DNA of 64,000 nucleotides. Origin: Megaustenia siamemsis. Its lineage: Eukaryota; Mollusca; Gastropoda; Stylommatophora; Ariophantidae. The stretch covers positions 78,049,835-78,113,834 of the forward strand of contig JAVIAB010000041.1 of the NCBI GenBank assembly GCA_032433765.1. Direction: 5' to 3'. A model generated the notes under the pieces. That model searched no databases. It saw nothing but the letters and a program-made list of their open reading frames with translations, and was not told the DNA's origin. The number at the start of each line of letters is the position of its first letter. Position 1 is the stretch's first letter. This document shows, in pieces, positions 1 through 11,015 of the stretch. The position numbers and the translations under genes are program-made.

Positions 1-288
1 GTCTACCGGAATACTTTAGTCATCGTGCGAACGCAAACAACAACAAAAACATCTTCATGTATGCTCGTGTTCTCCAGATCTTGATGCTGTCATCCATGGT
101 TGGAAAGTCGAGAAGGTACTTCATTGCTACACAGGGAGTGTCCCTCATGCACCCTATTGTACGGGTATTTGAGTTTAGTGTTGTTGTCAACTAATATATG
201 TGTACAAAGAAATAAACTATGCACTTGTCTTTTTTATTTATAATATTACTTTGTTACATAATCATGCTAAAAATAAAGCAAACAATAC

Positions 289-413
289 CGTCGTAAATGA
301 TCACATAGTCAAAACTGCAACTTGCTGAATCCTCCAACCTGAAATCCACCAGCCTCAGCACGATCACATTTGAAGATACATTTGTTGTAATGTGCCACAC
401 GCGGTCTACTTTG
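289..413 (-). CDS. CUB-4 exon B (middle of CUB domain)
   Basis: 125-nt exon; the acceptor CTGCAG lies just above 413 and the donor GTATTG just below 289. It reads ...VDRVWHITTN... then a beta-strand segment with VIVLRLVDFRLED, then CSFDYVIIYDG, the classic centre of a CUB domain. The W-H-I motif matches the other three B exons. The cysteine two residues before the Trp (CKW, CEW and CQW in CUB-1 to CUB-3) is here an Arg (codon cgc). The paired cysteine is also missing from this domain's exon A, so the first CUB disulphide is absent as a unit. Exon C of this domain should lie below position 1. Confidence 0.82.
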
Positions 414-672
414 CTGCAGTGAGAAGTTTACATAATTTAGGGAGATGTGTTACCTGACAAGATGAATCTAATTAAACATGTTTCTGACGTCTCATCTCAA
501 AGAAAGTTGCATCAAGCAATTACCCTGCACGTCTTCAATAAGCTCATGTTTATAATGATGCCAAAATAGTTTGTGAACTTGAACAAAATAAGTGTAAGCT
601 AAGGACGTGAAGAACAAAATAAAGATAAATAATTCATGTTTTCTGTGGTTATGTTACATTCAGACAGGAGTC
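414..672. other. Intron sequence, nothing recognised
   Basis: AT-rich intron of the CUB gene between exon B of CUB-4 and the first copies of the 41-bp array. I see no ORF, repeat or RNA signature. Confidence 0.5.
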
Positions 673-800
673 CTGAAGTTACCATATAAAATCTCCTCAC
701 TATTTCATTAGTTCTGATGTTACCTTGTAAAGTCTCCTCACTATTTCATTAGTTATGATGTTACCTTGTAAAGTCTCCTCACTATTTCATTAGTTCTGAT
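673..800. repeat. 41-bp minisatellite, left part (about 3 copies)
   Basis: Copies of a 41-bp unit (core aagtctcctcactatttcat). They are the same unit as the array at 2248-2832, so the two blocks are one array split by the insertion at 801-2247. The first copy is the most diverged. Confidence 0.9.
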
Positions 801-2247
801 TGGTTATTATTGGTTATTTGTTATGGAAGGCCTCGGTATCATAGCAAACGAATTAAAATCCATAATTGCTCAACCGCCCGTGCCAGTGGAATCATCCGAA
901 TTACTAACTCATCTCCCAAACAAAGAAAGGTAACTGTAGTCCCCATCGTAGCAGTCTCAGCACACGCCAAAAGACATAAGGCGAAACCGCGCAGAAAGTG
1001 AACACAGCCAACTGTTCCCCGTCATACGATATCATCATTCATCGTAAACAAGCGGGATATAGAAGCAGGATCAAAACGGATGAGACACACAGCTCACGGT
1101 GTGCACAGAGCACTTAACTCAGTAGCTCCTGCAACAAGCCGGACTTGGAATATGAGGAAACTGCAAGAAGGAACACTTTTCAGACATAGCCCTCAATGGT
1201 TCCTGCCGCCTATCCACCATATACCATGGGAGTTTACGTCCTCCCGAAAATGATGATCGTCGTAGCACTTGATGATGTTAGGCCATCATTGATGACTCCA
1301 ATTCCAAACATATAGACACACAGTGGTGGTAAGTTATCATTTCCAATCCAACAGAAGCCACATAACCTGTAGTTAGTAAAAACACAATTGATGATGTTCT
1401 CCGCTCCCTTCTTGTAGCTGCCGCCACACGATTCTGATGTCTCATTAACTTGGACATCATTCAAGAACAATGTCAGATGAACATTCCATACATATGGCTT
1501 TGCTGATGATGTGCTTGGTGCAACTGTTGTATCAATCATACTGGAGGCTCCTGGTCTGTGGTCATTAATATCACAGACGGCACATGATGTTGTTATATTC
1601 AGAATTTCTTTCAGGGGTGTAAATATGTGGCACACACATGGAGAGTGGTTTATGGTCACAGTAATCCCATTAAAGGCAATTCTAGGGTAGCATGGCATAG
1701 CTGGTTCAGAACAGCACAATTCTGTGATGTTTTCTGTGTTCGCTATAAAGCTGCTGCTGCTACCCAATCCTGACCAATTATAGGTGTGGACATTATTCAC
1801 TTGCAATGACAAAACTGCTTTGTTTACACCATAAACCTCTTGAAGCGAATCATTTATGGGACTAATAGTACAATTTATTCTTCCATCGGGGATATCTTCA
1901 TTGAGTCCCAAAAAAAAGTCTTTGGTTAAAAAGCACATATGTTTTTGAGTTAAACACAAAATGAGCCCAATTCATAGATTCAAAATGATTCTTGCCAATG
2001 CCATCCGTTTGCACAAGTTAGGTCCTTAGCTACCAAGGTCACAAACTAAGCCATCAAATTAACGACTTTATCTACAGCGAAGGTTAACGAACTGTGAACA
2101 AACATTTATGTTCAAACCCCTGAATACATTTTCAAAAATCTGCCAACTCGCTGCAATAACATATATCGTGGTATTCACAGTAAACTTTGTTTAGTCCATA
2201 GCTCGAATGTAAAAAAGCTGCCATTTTGGTGCCATTTTGGTGCCATT
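801..2247. mobile_element. Unclassified 1.45-kb insertion inside the 41-bp array
   Basis: Array sequence is interrupted at 800 and resumes at 2248. The 11-mer ttagttctgat is present at both borders (790-800 and 2248-2258), as expected for a target-site duplication. The same word occurs in array units, so unequal copying could also explain it. I see no terminal inverted repeats, no long terminal repeats and no poly(A). The right end carries three copies of gccattttggt. The insert contains the minus-strand ORF at 1234-1959 and a small plus-strand ORF (810-1001) rich in Lys and Arg with no recognisable domain. Class unknown: retrocopy, DNA element or transduced segment are all possible. Confidence 0.5.
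1234..1959 (-). CDS. Hypothetical cysteine-rich, N-glycosylation-rich ORF (241 aa)
   Basis: The only ORF of this length in the window that is neither retroelement nor tandem repeat. It has many cysteines, often paired or close (LCCSEP, CVCHIF, SCAVCD, GFCWIG), and at least six N-x-S/T sites (NCT, NDS, NWS, NIT, NHS, NETS), which suggests a secreted or lumenal protein. There is no clear N-terminal signal peptide and no transmembrane helix, so the first Met may not be the real start; it could be an exon with an acceptor near 1920-1950. It lies in the intron between CUB-4 exons A and B, on the same strand, inside the insertion at 801-2247. Including it in the CUB transcript would split a CUB domain, so I treat it as independent. 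I cannot assign a family. Confidence 0.35.
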   Translation of the reverse strand: MCLTQKHMCFLTKDFFLGLNEDIPDGRINCTISPINDSLQEVYGVNKAVLSLQVNNVHTYNWSGLGSSSSFIANTENITELCCSEPAMPCYPRIAFNGITVTINHSPCVCHIFTPLKEILNITTSCAVCDINDHRPGASSMIDTTVAPSTSSAKPYVWNVHLTLFLNDVQVNETSESCGGSYKKGAENIINCVFTNYRLCGFCWIGNDNLPPLCVYMFGIGVINDGLTSSSATTIIIFGRT

Positions 2248-2832
2248 TTAGTTCTGATGTTACCTTGTAAAGTCTCCTCACTATTTCATTAGTTCTGATG
2301 TTACAGTGTAAAGTCTCCTCACTATTTCATTAGTTATGACGTTACCTTGTAAAGTCTCATCACTATTTCATTAGTTGTGATATTACCTTGTAAAGTCTCC
2401 TCACTATTTCATTAGTTCTGATGTTACCTTGTAAAGTCTCCTCACTATTTCATTAGTTCTGATGTTACCTTGTAAAGTCTCCTCACTATTTCATTAGTTA
2501 TGATGTTACCTTGTAAAGTCTCCTCACTATTTCATTACTTCTGATGTTACCTTGTAAAGTCTCATCACTATTTCATTAGTTATGATGTTACCTTGTAAAG
2601 TCTCATCACTATTTCATTAGTTATGATGTTACCTTGTAAAGTCTCCTCACTATTTCATTAGTTATGATGTTACCTTGTAAAGTCTCCTCACTATTTCATT
2701 ACTTCTGATGTTACCTTGTAAAGTCTCATCACTATTTCATTAGTTCTGATGCTACCATGTAAAGTCTCCTCACTATTTCATTAGTTATGATGTTACCTTG
2801 TAAAGTCTCATCACTATTTCATTAGTTCTGAT
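2248..2832. repeat. 41-bp minisatellite, right part (about 14 copies)
   Basis: Head-to-tail 41-bp units differing by a few substitutions (ttagttctg or ttagttatg, ctcctcac or ctcatcac). It continues the block at 673-800 across the insertion. Confidence 0.95.
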
Positions 2833-3044
2833 CTGTTTTACCACTTCTTTTCATGGTAGATTGTGAGCTTTCATGTATATATATAATGATAACATACATC
2901 ACATATTTTTGTAAATGAAACATATTAGGATAACCAGTTATTTCTACTGTGCTTTGAATCAATCACATTTCATTTATTAAAATATGTTAGTGATTTATTG
3001 ATACGAGTGAAAACACAGGCTCGGTGAAAACGTGTTGTTCTTAC

Positions 3045-3126
3045 GTTGGGTAGGCGTAGGGATAATTTGGTGACGTCAGGAAATTAACACTTCCAGTGGC
3101 CAAAAGTGCGTTCAAGTTGAACACAT
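3045..3126 (-). CDS. CUB-4 exon A (start of CUB domain)
   Basis: 82-nt exon with acceptor TGTTACAG and donor GTAAGA. The reading VFNLNALLATGSVNFLTSP followed by NYPYAYPT is the first CUB strand and the conserved SPNYP loop. It contains no cysteine, whereas CUB-2 exon A has one. Its length and phases (2 nt in, 2 nt out) are identical to those of the exons at 21030 and 48352. The last codon is completed by the first base of exon B at 413. Confidence 0.82.
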
Positions 3127-3940
3127 CTGTAACAGCAAGTATTATTTCAATAAATAAAACTCAATATACTTTATAAGAAGTTACTTAATTTGAATTTATA
3201 AAACATGAAAATAGTTTTTGTCCTCTAAAAAAGATTCAATTTGTTATTTTTCTTAGTCTGTCAGCATGTATGACAGGCCGTGTCGCAGATTAATATGGAA
3301 ACGATAAATTGAAGTTCAGTGCATCAAGTGCGTCATTTTGATCCTGTAAGTGTACGACTATCGCAACGATTAAACGTGATTACCTACAGGAAGCGTTAGT
3401 GATTGATTAATCTAGCTAGTGAGAGAAGAACCACCCTACTTAAATGAATGTCTTCAAAAAAAATATTAGCATGCTTTTATAGAGTGCATGTATCGCGGCA
3501 GAAGAGCTGTGATTCCCTCTCGTGGCTGTGATTGGCCATCCCCTCATAGCGTGATACTGCCTTGCTTGCTGGTTATATCCATCATGTATGCAAATAATTT
3601 TTAAAAGTAAATTTAAACGCAGATTCGTTGCGAAAAGCTACATAGATAATGCTCTGTCGAGGACATTAAAGCAGCTTGTAGAAGAAATTGACACCGATTC
3701 AGGGCTAACAAATATGTCTGTAAATAAATTCCTAAATTAGTGTCGTAACCGAATGTTTCAGTCGCGTAGCGAACATGCATGCATGACCCACCAGCAAAAG
3801 CAACTTTGTCTTGGATTAATGAAACTGGATTTAAATTATTATCTAAAACGCAGATGCTGTGTCCAGCAACGTTGGTTCGAATTCTGTATTTAGCTGACTG
3901 CTGTTCTCTGTGTTTTATCTGTTGTTGTGCGACTGTGTAG
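3127..3940. other. Intron sequence, nothing recognised
   Basis: AT-rich intron between CUB-3 exon C and CUB-4 exon A. I see no ORF, array or retroelement signature here. Confidence 0.4.
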
Positions 3941-4034
3941 CTTCGAGGTATAACGCCGGCCTCAATATAAGAAGGTTTCAGGTTCGATTCTCACCACAGG
4001 CGGTGGAAAATAAAAAATAAAAAATAAAATAAAG
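3941..4034 (+). mobile_element. Possible short tRNA-derived SINE fragment
   Basis: A B-box-like word ggttcgattct lies about 45 bases after an A-box-like stretch (tgtagcttcgaggtataacg). It is followed by a short unique part and an A-rich tail of aaaat repeats. That is a tRNA-head-plus-tail layout, different from the main SINE family of this window. The A box is weak. Confidence 0.4.
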
Positions 4035-4054
4035 TCTTTAGCTTTACCCTCCCT

Positions 4055-4486
4055 TGGTATCTGGTAGTGAGATCCGATGTCTAGCCCTCTCTGGTAGTGA
4101 GATCTGATGTTTAAACCTCTCTGGTAGTGAGATCCGATGTCTAACCCTCTCTGGTAGTGAGATCCGATGTCTAGCCCTCTCTGGTAGTGACATCTGATGT
4201 TTAACCCTCTCTGGTAGTGAAATCCGATGTCTATCCCTCTCTGGTAGTGAGATCCGATGTCTAGCCCTCTCTGGTAGTGAGATCCGATGTCTAGCCCTCT
4301 CGGGTAGTGAGAAACGATTGTCTATCCCTCTCTGGTAGTGAGATCCGATGTCTATCCCTCTCTGGTAGTGAGATCCGATGTCTAGCCCTCTCTGGTAGTG
4401 AGATCTGATGTCTAGCCCTCTCGGGTAGTGAGATCTGATGTCTAGCCCTCTCTGGTAGTGAGATCCGATGTCTAGCCCTCTCGAGT
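4055..4486. repeat. 30-bp minisatellite (about 14 copies)
   Basis: 30-bp units with core ctctggtagtgagatccgat. Because 30 is a multiple of three, a minus-strand ORF of 190 codons (4044-4616) stays open through it. I treat that ORF as a by-product of the repeat. Confidence 0.95.
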
Positions 4487-4954
4487 ATTTTTTTTTAAAC
4501 AGAAGGTCCAGTGCGCATTGAACGCATGTAACTGAACTCTTGATAAGTGGAAATTGAAAAAAATATATACAAAATGGCTGCTTGACCGGTAAAGTTAATA
4601 AGAAAATTATACTCAAACAATCTTAACGAAATAAAATTGAGAATACTTCTGGACGTCAGAGAATATCTGCCTCTATGGCGAGAGACACATCAGATTATGA
4701 CATTCGGTATGAATGATAGCAAAAGTTATATTTACACAGATTCCAGTTCCTTGGCACTTCTCTATATATATACACTTGGTAAAGCAAACAAACAAGTACA
4801 TTTATTTTTATGTTAATTGTTTGTGAGTTTTTCTCTCTTCTGTCAGCATAACTGTTCATGTGAATGATTTATGCTTGTCTCTTGACTGTCACTTCTATAC
4901 AGTTCGTGTAGAGCCATATTTTGTTTGTTCCACGAGGAGACCAAAACTGTCAAG
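4487..4954. other. Spacer between two minisatellites
   Basis: AT-rich unique sequence between the 30-bp and 54-bp arrays. No gene or element recognised. Confidence 0.4.
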
Positions 4955-5768
4955 CATCAGTTGTTCGGTCATGTTGTCATGAATGATTTGACTAGGAAGT
5001 TTCTCCAACATCAGTTGTTTGGTCATGTTGTCATGAATGATTTGACTAGGAAGTTTCTCCAACATCAGTTGTTCGGTCATGTTGTCATGAATGATTTGAC
5101 TAGGAAGCTTCTCCAACATCAGTTGTTTGGTCATGTTGTCATGAATGATTTGACTAGGAAGTTTCTCCAACATCAGTTGTTTTGTCATGTTGTCATGAAT
5201 GATTTGACTAGGAAGTTTCTCCAACATCAGTTGTTTGGTCATGTTGTCATGAATGATTTGACTAGGAAGTTTCTCCAACATCAGTTGTTCGGTCATGTTG
5301 TCATGAATGATTTGACTAGGAAGTTTCTCCAACATCAGTTGTTCGGTCATGTTGTCATGAATGATTTGACTAGGAAGTTTCTCCAACATCAGTTGTTCGG
5401 TCATGTTGTCATGAATGATTTGACTAGGAAGTTTCTCCAACATCAGTTGTTGGGTCATGTTGTCATGAATGATTTGACTAGGAAGTTTCTCCAACATCAG
5501 TTGTTCGGTCATGTTGTCATGAATGATTTGACTAGGAAGTTTCTCCTACATCAGTTGTTCGGTCATGTTGTCATGAATGATTTGACTAGGAAGTTTCTCC
5601 AACATCAGTTGTTCGGTCATGTTGTCATGAATGATTTGACTAGGAAGTTTCTCCAACATCAGTTGTTTGGTCATGTTGTCATGAATGATTTGACTAGGAA
5701 GTTTCTCCAACATCAGTTGTTCGGTCATGTTGTCATGAATGATTTGACTAGGAAGTTTCTCCTACATC
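4955..5768. repeat. 54-bp minisatellite (about 15 copies)
   Basis: 54-bp units (18 codons) with core catgttgtcatgaatgattt. ORFs are open on both strands: plus 4925-5938 repeats an 18-residue unit containing HQLFGHVVMNDLTRKF, and minus 4895-5512 repeats MLEKLPSQIIHDNMT. Substitutions between copies change residues as freely as they leave them silent, and no signal or domain flanks the repeat. I regard both ORFs as fortuitous. Confidence 0.93.
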
Positions 5769-6789
5769 TTCGTCATCTGATGTTTGTACTCGTCGCTTCC
5801 TACTTTACAATAATGTTTGTCTTGGAGAAAAACATCATTCTACTTCCTTTATTGTCATTGTTCAGTTATAGTATCTTTACGGTGTTTACTTGTCCCACAT
5901 TATCTATTGTTAACTTGTTCCACATTATGTATTTTTAACTTGTGCTGTTAACGTTTGTTTTTAGTCCACGTTGACTCTGTAATGTTAACAAGATAACAAC
6001 GTCACACTTGTCGGCTTTATATCATGATATATTCATGATACAGACAGTGATACACTCTTGTATGTCGCTTTGTCTATTTATTAATTCCTATTTCTGAGAA
6101 CAATTGTTCCACGTCATCAACTTTTAATTAGTCACCACCGTCCCCTTCCCCTCCCTGAAAAACAAAACTCCAAGGTCAACATATTGACAACAATTCACGT
6201 AATCATGTGACCTAACTCAGAATATATTTCTCTTAATCACTTCTGTAATGATTTGCTTTCTGATGTTAGATTCTGTATTTCTCTGACTAATCTCATTTCC
6301 GACTTCCTGGTCGTCCCAGTATGTCACGCAGCAAAGATCAAAGTATACCAATGGAACAACACTAAACATATGAGAACACTGTGTTGTATAAGTTATTTTC
6401 TATGGATCTAGATTGTGGGAACCAGAGAAAATAGGTACCACCAAAATTGTAAATTTTTCATGAAAAAAACAATAAATGAAAAAAATGTTTTGGTAGTCCT
6501 AGATCTTTCACGTGATTTCATTTCCATGTCGATGTCTCACATAACTGATATTTACATCTCTTATCCATTTTGTAGGTGAGCATTTCAGCCATAGAAATGA
6601 TGATAGTTATGCTATCTTTGCCTCTGTCATAATTGTTTCTACTACCTCTCAATGTCGGCCTCTGTTACTTTTCTTGTTGTTCTCTATTGGGAGTGCTTGT
6701 TTTATTTCATATAGCTGGATATTTACTCTCACATTCAGGCCAACATATGATTATTTTTTCTCCCTGCTAATGGAAACATACTTGAAAAT
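5769..6789. other. Intron sequence, nothing recognised
   Basis: AT-rich intron between the 54-bp array and the LINE fragment. I see no coding exon, array or tRNA-like signal. Confidence 0.4.
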
Positions 6790-7400
6790 ATGAAAAAAGC
6801 TTAATCCCAACAGATGACAGAATATACATGGAAAATAAGCCAGTGGAAGAGATCGACCACTTCATCTATCGTGGAAGTCACATTGATCGAGAAGGGGATA
6901 CAAGCAAAGAAATTAGAATCAGAATAGCTAAAGCAGCAATGTCTTTCAGAATCCTTGAAAAGTTGTGGAAAGCAAAACTCATCAGCACAAACACAAAACT
7001 TAGATTATTCAAATCAAATGTATTATCTACCCTTACGTATACGTATGAGAGCTGGAAAACAACAAGCGACATAGAAACAAAGTTGAACATATTCGAAAAT
7101 AAATGTCCAAGGAAAATACTTGGTATAGCGTGGAACGAATTAAAAACAAACGAGGAAATTAGAGAAATCATCAATCAACCACTAATATCTTCAGTAATAA
7201 AGAAAAGACGATGGTCATATGTTGGACATGTGATGAGAAGAGATAACCGAATAGCAAAGCAAGCCCTCATGTGGGAAACAACAGGTAAGAGGAAAAGAGG
7301 CCGACCCAGAGAGACACTGAGAAGAACATTGCTCAGAAAGCCAAGAGCAGCAGAAATCGGCTCCCTCAATGTGACATGTGATGCTTGAGAAAAGTAACAA
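6790..7400 (+). mobile_element. RTE-like LINE, 3' fragment (C-terminal part of RT ORF)
   Basis: An open frame of 186 codons (6828-7388) carries the region that follows the reverse transcriptase core in RTE-type LINEs. It has the thumb motif FIYRGSHIDREGDTSKEI, then ESWK, then RRWSYVGHVMRRDN and GKRKRGRPRETLRRTLL. The GHVMRR...GRPR tail is typical of the C-terminus of these elements. No RT catalytic domain is present, so the copy is 5'-truncated. It is dead as an autonomous element. Confidence 0.8.
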
Positions 7401-7639
7401 ACAACATAAGAAGAGATAGAATACCAAAATGAAACCATAAGGCTTTCTTATTTAAACTACTTCATTCTCCTTACTTGCTGATTTCACAATCTATTACTCT
7501 CAGTTCAACTGCTCGCTGTGCTGTACGTTTATGTGTACAACATGGCTAAAATAAACACTTTTCACACAGGAAAACCTCATTATAGCTGTAATAAATACTA
7601 ATATATAATCTTTGCACTAGGAAACACGTGAAAATCCAA

Positions 7640-8412
7640 GGAAATTAGGTTAAATAAAAAATTAATAATAATGTCCAACTGCAATTTTAAATAAGTTCTA
7701 TTATGTGGCTATGGGGAGCTCGATAGCTCAGTGGTTAGCGAACTGGACTACAAAGGACAAGGGGTAGGGTTCGATTCCAATCGACGGCTTCCGGGTTCAC
7801 CCAGCCTTAAATGGGCACCGGATTTTTTCTGGGAAAGTAAAGCGGCAAGGACGTAATACCGACCACATTACTCCAAAAATCATGTGCCGAAGGTCTGTAA
7901 AATGTATGGCCACTAACACTATATTCCCTATACGCCACTTGGCGTGACGGGGGTACTTTACTTTTTTTTTTATGATGTGGCTATGAAACATGAAGATCAA
8001 GAAATCGCGAATCACAAATTGTGACAATCACGAAGATACGGACTTTCATTAACGGATGCTTGCGCAGAATAAAAAGATGGAAATGGCAGGACAAAGTCAC
8101 TAAGATGGAATTATAGAAAAGTACCAGTCAAATACCAGGGGACAAAGAGATACAAAGAAGACAATAGAGCTGGATAGAACCTGGCCAATGAGGATTCCAA
8201 ATGAAATTATTACAAGGCCGGCCTTTTTTTTGGAATCCACAAGAGAAGAGACAAAGAAGAAGACCATAGCATTCTTGTACAAGACATGTGATAGCAGAGA
8301 TTAAGAGGATGAGGGAGATATGGAATGATTTTAAAAGGACGGCAAGAAACAGAACGGCCTGGAAATTGGTTTTTGAACACCTATCCTCCAGTGGGAACTG
8401 AAATAAGATGAT
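7640..8412 (+). mobile_element. RTE-like LINE relic, interrupted by a SINE
   Basis: Sequence 7640-7713 and then 7975-8412 aligns by eye with the 3' part of the LINE at 9660-10140. Shared landmarks are attaggttaaata, the gctatgaaacatg region, the acgaagatac/actttcatta block, the GKRQRGRPR-equivalent region and the ending ctatgctccactgggagctg (here ctatcctccagtgggaactg). It has many stops and indels. The SINE at 7714-7974 sits inside it with a perfect 11-bp duplication, so the LINE landed first. Confidence 0.75.
7714..7974 (+). mobile_element. tRNA-derived SINE (copy 1)
   Basis: The pol III A box tagctcagtgg (7724-7734) and B box ggttcgattcc (7768-7778) form a tRNA-like head. A conserved body of about 170 bases follows (landmarks gggaaagtaaagcggc, gtaataccgaccacatta, cacttggcgtgacggggg), and the tail is T-rich rather than A-rich. 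The flanks are a perfect 11-bp target-site duplication, atgtggctatg, at 7703-7713 and 7975-7985. Confidence 0.9.
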
Positions 8413-8534
8413 GATCTACATACATACATATACATATATAAGCGATATTTACTACTGGATCAATTCAACGCACCGTTTTGGAAATCCGCACTTCCATAAA
8501 GTGAAAAACATCTGGCCAAGTCACCAGCTGTAGT

Positions 8535-8729
8535 TTGTGTAGAGTTACATCATACAGTGTCAACAAATGTGTGTAGAGTTACCTCATACAGTGTCAACAA
8601 ATGTGTGTAGAGTTACCTCATACAGTGTCAACAAATGTGTGTAGAGATACCTCATACAGGTATTTAGTGTCAACAAATGTGTGTAGAGATACCTCATACA
8701 GGTATTTAGTGTCAACAAATGTGTGTAGA
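8535..8729. repeat. 42-bp minisatellite, left part (34- and 42-bp units)
   Basis: Units with core gtgtcaacaaatgtgtgtag. The first two lack an 8-base piece (gtatttag) and are 34 bp long; the later ones are 42 bp. The array is interrupted by the LINE at 8730-10152 and resumes at 10153. Confidence 0.9.
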
Positions 8730-10152
8730 ACCTCTACCAAGATGCTACATAATCTATTAGATAAAATTTGGGAGAGGGAAGAAATACCTAAAGACTGGAA
8801 AGAAGGTTATATGATCAAACTACCAAAGAAAGGAAGTTTACAGGAGTGCACACATAGGGGAATTATGCTACTATCAGTGCCAGGAAAAATATTAAGCAGA
8901 ATCATTCTGGAGAGACTAAAAGAGGCAAATAGAGAAACATTTGAGAGATGAACAAGCAGGTTTTAGGAAGAACAGATCATGTGCTGATCAAATAACTACT
9001 CTACGTATAATAGTTGAACAAAGTTTAGAACTAAAATCCCCACTTTATATTGGATTCATAGATTACGAAAAGGCATTTGATAGTTTAGACAGAAGAATGC
9101 TTTGCAAGTTGCTGTGTTATTACGGAATCCCCATAAAGTTTATTAACCTGATAAAAACAATGTATGAAGGAACGAAATGTAGTGTGGTGCATGAAGGATA
9201 AATTACAGAAGCATTTGAAATAAGAACGGGAGTAAGGCAGGGATGCTTTCTGTCTCCATTTCTCTTTCTACTGGCCATAGATTGGATTATGAAAATAACT
9301 CAAACAACATAAATGGAGTCCAGTGGTCACTGACCAAACAACTTGATGATTTAGACTTTGCTGATGACATAGCTCTCCTATCACACAGCCATCAACAGAT
9401 GCAGGATAAAATGAACATACTTGATGAGAGATCACAACAGCTAGGACTGAAGATTAATAGAGATAAGACTAACATATTGAGAATTAATACAGTTGGCAAT
9501 AACCAAATAAAAATAGGAGAATTACCTCTATTAGATGTGCAATCTTACATATATCTGGGCAGTAATATAGATAAAGAGGGAGGAACAGAAAATGATACCA
9601 AAATAAGGATATCAAAAGCAAGAGGAGCTTTCATTGCACTGGGAAACATATGGAAATAAAAAAAAATTAGGTTAAATACAAAAATAAAAATTTTCAACTC
9701 AAATATTATTGTCGGTATCATTATATGGCTGTGAAACATGGAGAATAACAGAATTGACAATCACGAAGATACAGACTTTCATTAATGGATGTTTACGCAG
9801 GATAAAAGGATGGAAATGGCAGGGCAAAATCACTAACATAAAATTATGGAAATGTACCAGTCAAACACCAGTGGATAAAGAGATACGGCGAAGACGATGG
9901 CGCTGGATAGGACACACACTACGGAAGCCAACTGAGAGTATTACACAACAGGCCCTTTTTTTGAATCCCCAGGGGAAAAGACAAAGAGGAAGACCAAGGA
10001 ATTCTTGGAGAAGACAGATAGAAGCAGAGATGAAGATGATGGGGAAGACATGGAATGATCTTAAAAGAATGGCAAAAAACAGAACGACTAGGAAAGTGTT
10101 TGTTGAAGACCTATGCTCCACTGGGAGCTGAAAAGGTAGAAGTAGAAGGAGA
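8730..10152 (+). mobile_element. RTE-like LINE, 5'-truncated, inserted in the 42-bp array
   Basis: Reverse transcriptase fragments in order: IWEREEIPKDWKEGYMIKLP (8760s on), EQAGFRKNRSCADQ, FIDYEKAFDSLDRRM (motif A), TGVRQGC, then DDLDFADDIALL with the FADD catalytic motif, the thumb region YIYLGSNIDKEGG, and the C-terminal YGCETWR ... [13 protein letters not shown] ... GKRQRGRPRNSWRRQ. It is broken by stops at about 8949 and 9199, a stop at 9657-9659 and frame changes. The candidate TSD atgtgtgtaga lies at 8719-8729 and 10153-10163; it is also part of the array unit. The endonuclease is absent. The 3' end matches the copies at 8412, 21644 and 57025, so they form one family. Confidence 0.88.
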
Positions 10153-10696
10153 ATGTGTGTAGAGTTACCTCATACAGGTATTTAGTGTCAACAAATGTGT
10201 GTAGAGTTACCTCATACAGGTATTTAGTGTCAACACATGTGTGAAGAGATACCTGATACAGGTATTTAATGTCAACAAATGTGTGTAGTTACCTCATACA
10301 GGTATTTAGTGTCAACAGATGTGTGTAGAGTTACTCATACAGGTATTTAGTGTCAACAAATGTGTGTAGAGTTACCTCATACAGGTACTTAGTGTCAACA
10401 AATGTGCATAGAGTTACCTCATACAGGTATTTAGTGTCAACAAATGTGTGTAGAGTTACCTCATACAGGTATTTTGTGTCAACAAATGTGTGTAGAGTTA
10501 CTCATACAGGTATTTAGTGTCAACAAATGTGTGTAGAGTTACCTCATAAAGGTATTTAGTGTCAACTAATGTGTGTAGAGTTACTCATACAGGTATTTAG
10601 TGTCAACAAATGTGTGTAGAGTTACTCATACAGGTATTTAGTGTCAACTAATGTGTGTAGAGTTACTCATACAGGTATTTAGTGTCAACAAATGTT
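10153..10696. repeat. 42-bp minisatellite, right part (about 13 copies)
   Basis: 42-bp units with occasional 41-bp versions (ttactcat in place of ttacctcat). It is the continuation of 8535-8729 on the far side of the LINE. Confidence 0.93.
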
Positions 10697-11015
10697 ACTA
10701 ATATGCTTCAGCTTTTGTGATAGCTTTTACAATTGTTGACTAAAATTAGATGCTATTTGGAGCTAAGTACAAATATGAAATATTTAAAATAATAAATACT
10801 ACGCAGGGCCGCGAGAAGAGCTGCAGAGAATATGTAAGATAAACATATCAAACAACGGTATGAAGCAGGTAGACATATGGCAAACTTATGTGTTTTCGTT
10901 CTGTGATTTATTTGTTTAAATTTAATAGTTTGTGTGCTACACCTGATGAAGTCTTTTGCCAAAATATTTATCTTGTCTTTCTATTAGTTTATCGGCTTCA
11001 TACCACTCTATGTTT
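10697..11015. other. Intron sequence, nothing recognised
   Basis: AT-rich spacer between the 42-bp array and the SINE. No supported feature. Confidence 0.4.

Noticed and set aside
1234..1959. Extra exon of the CUB gene
   Set aside because: It would fall between exons A and B of CUB-4 and break the domain; the A-to-B joining phase is already satisfied without it.
4925..5938. 337-codon ORF with 18-residue repeats
   Set aside because: By-product of the 54-bp array; the opposite strand is equally open and copies differ without regard to codon position.
7714..7800. Functional tRNA gene
   Set aside because: A and B boxes are present, but the acceptor stem does not close, the head continues into a conserved SINE body, and five copies occur with target-site duplications.
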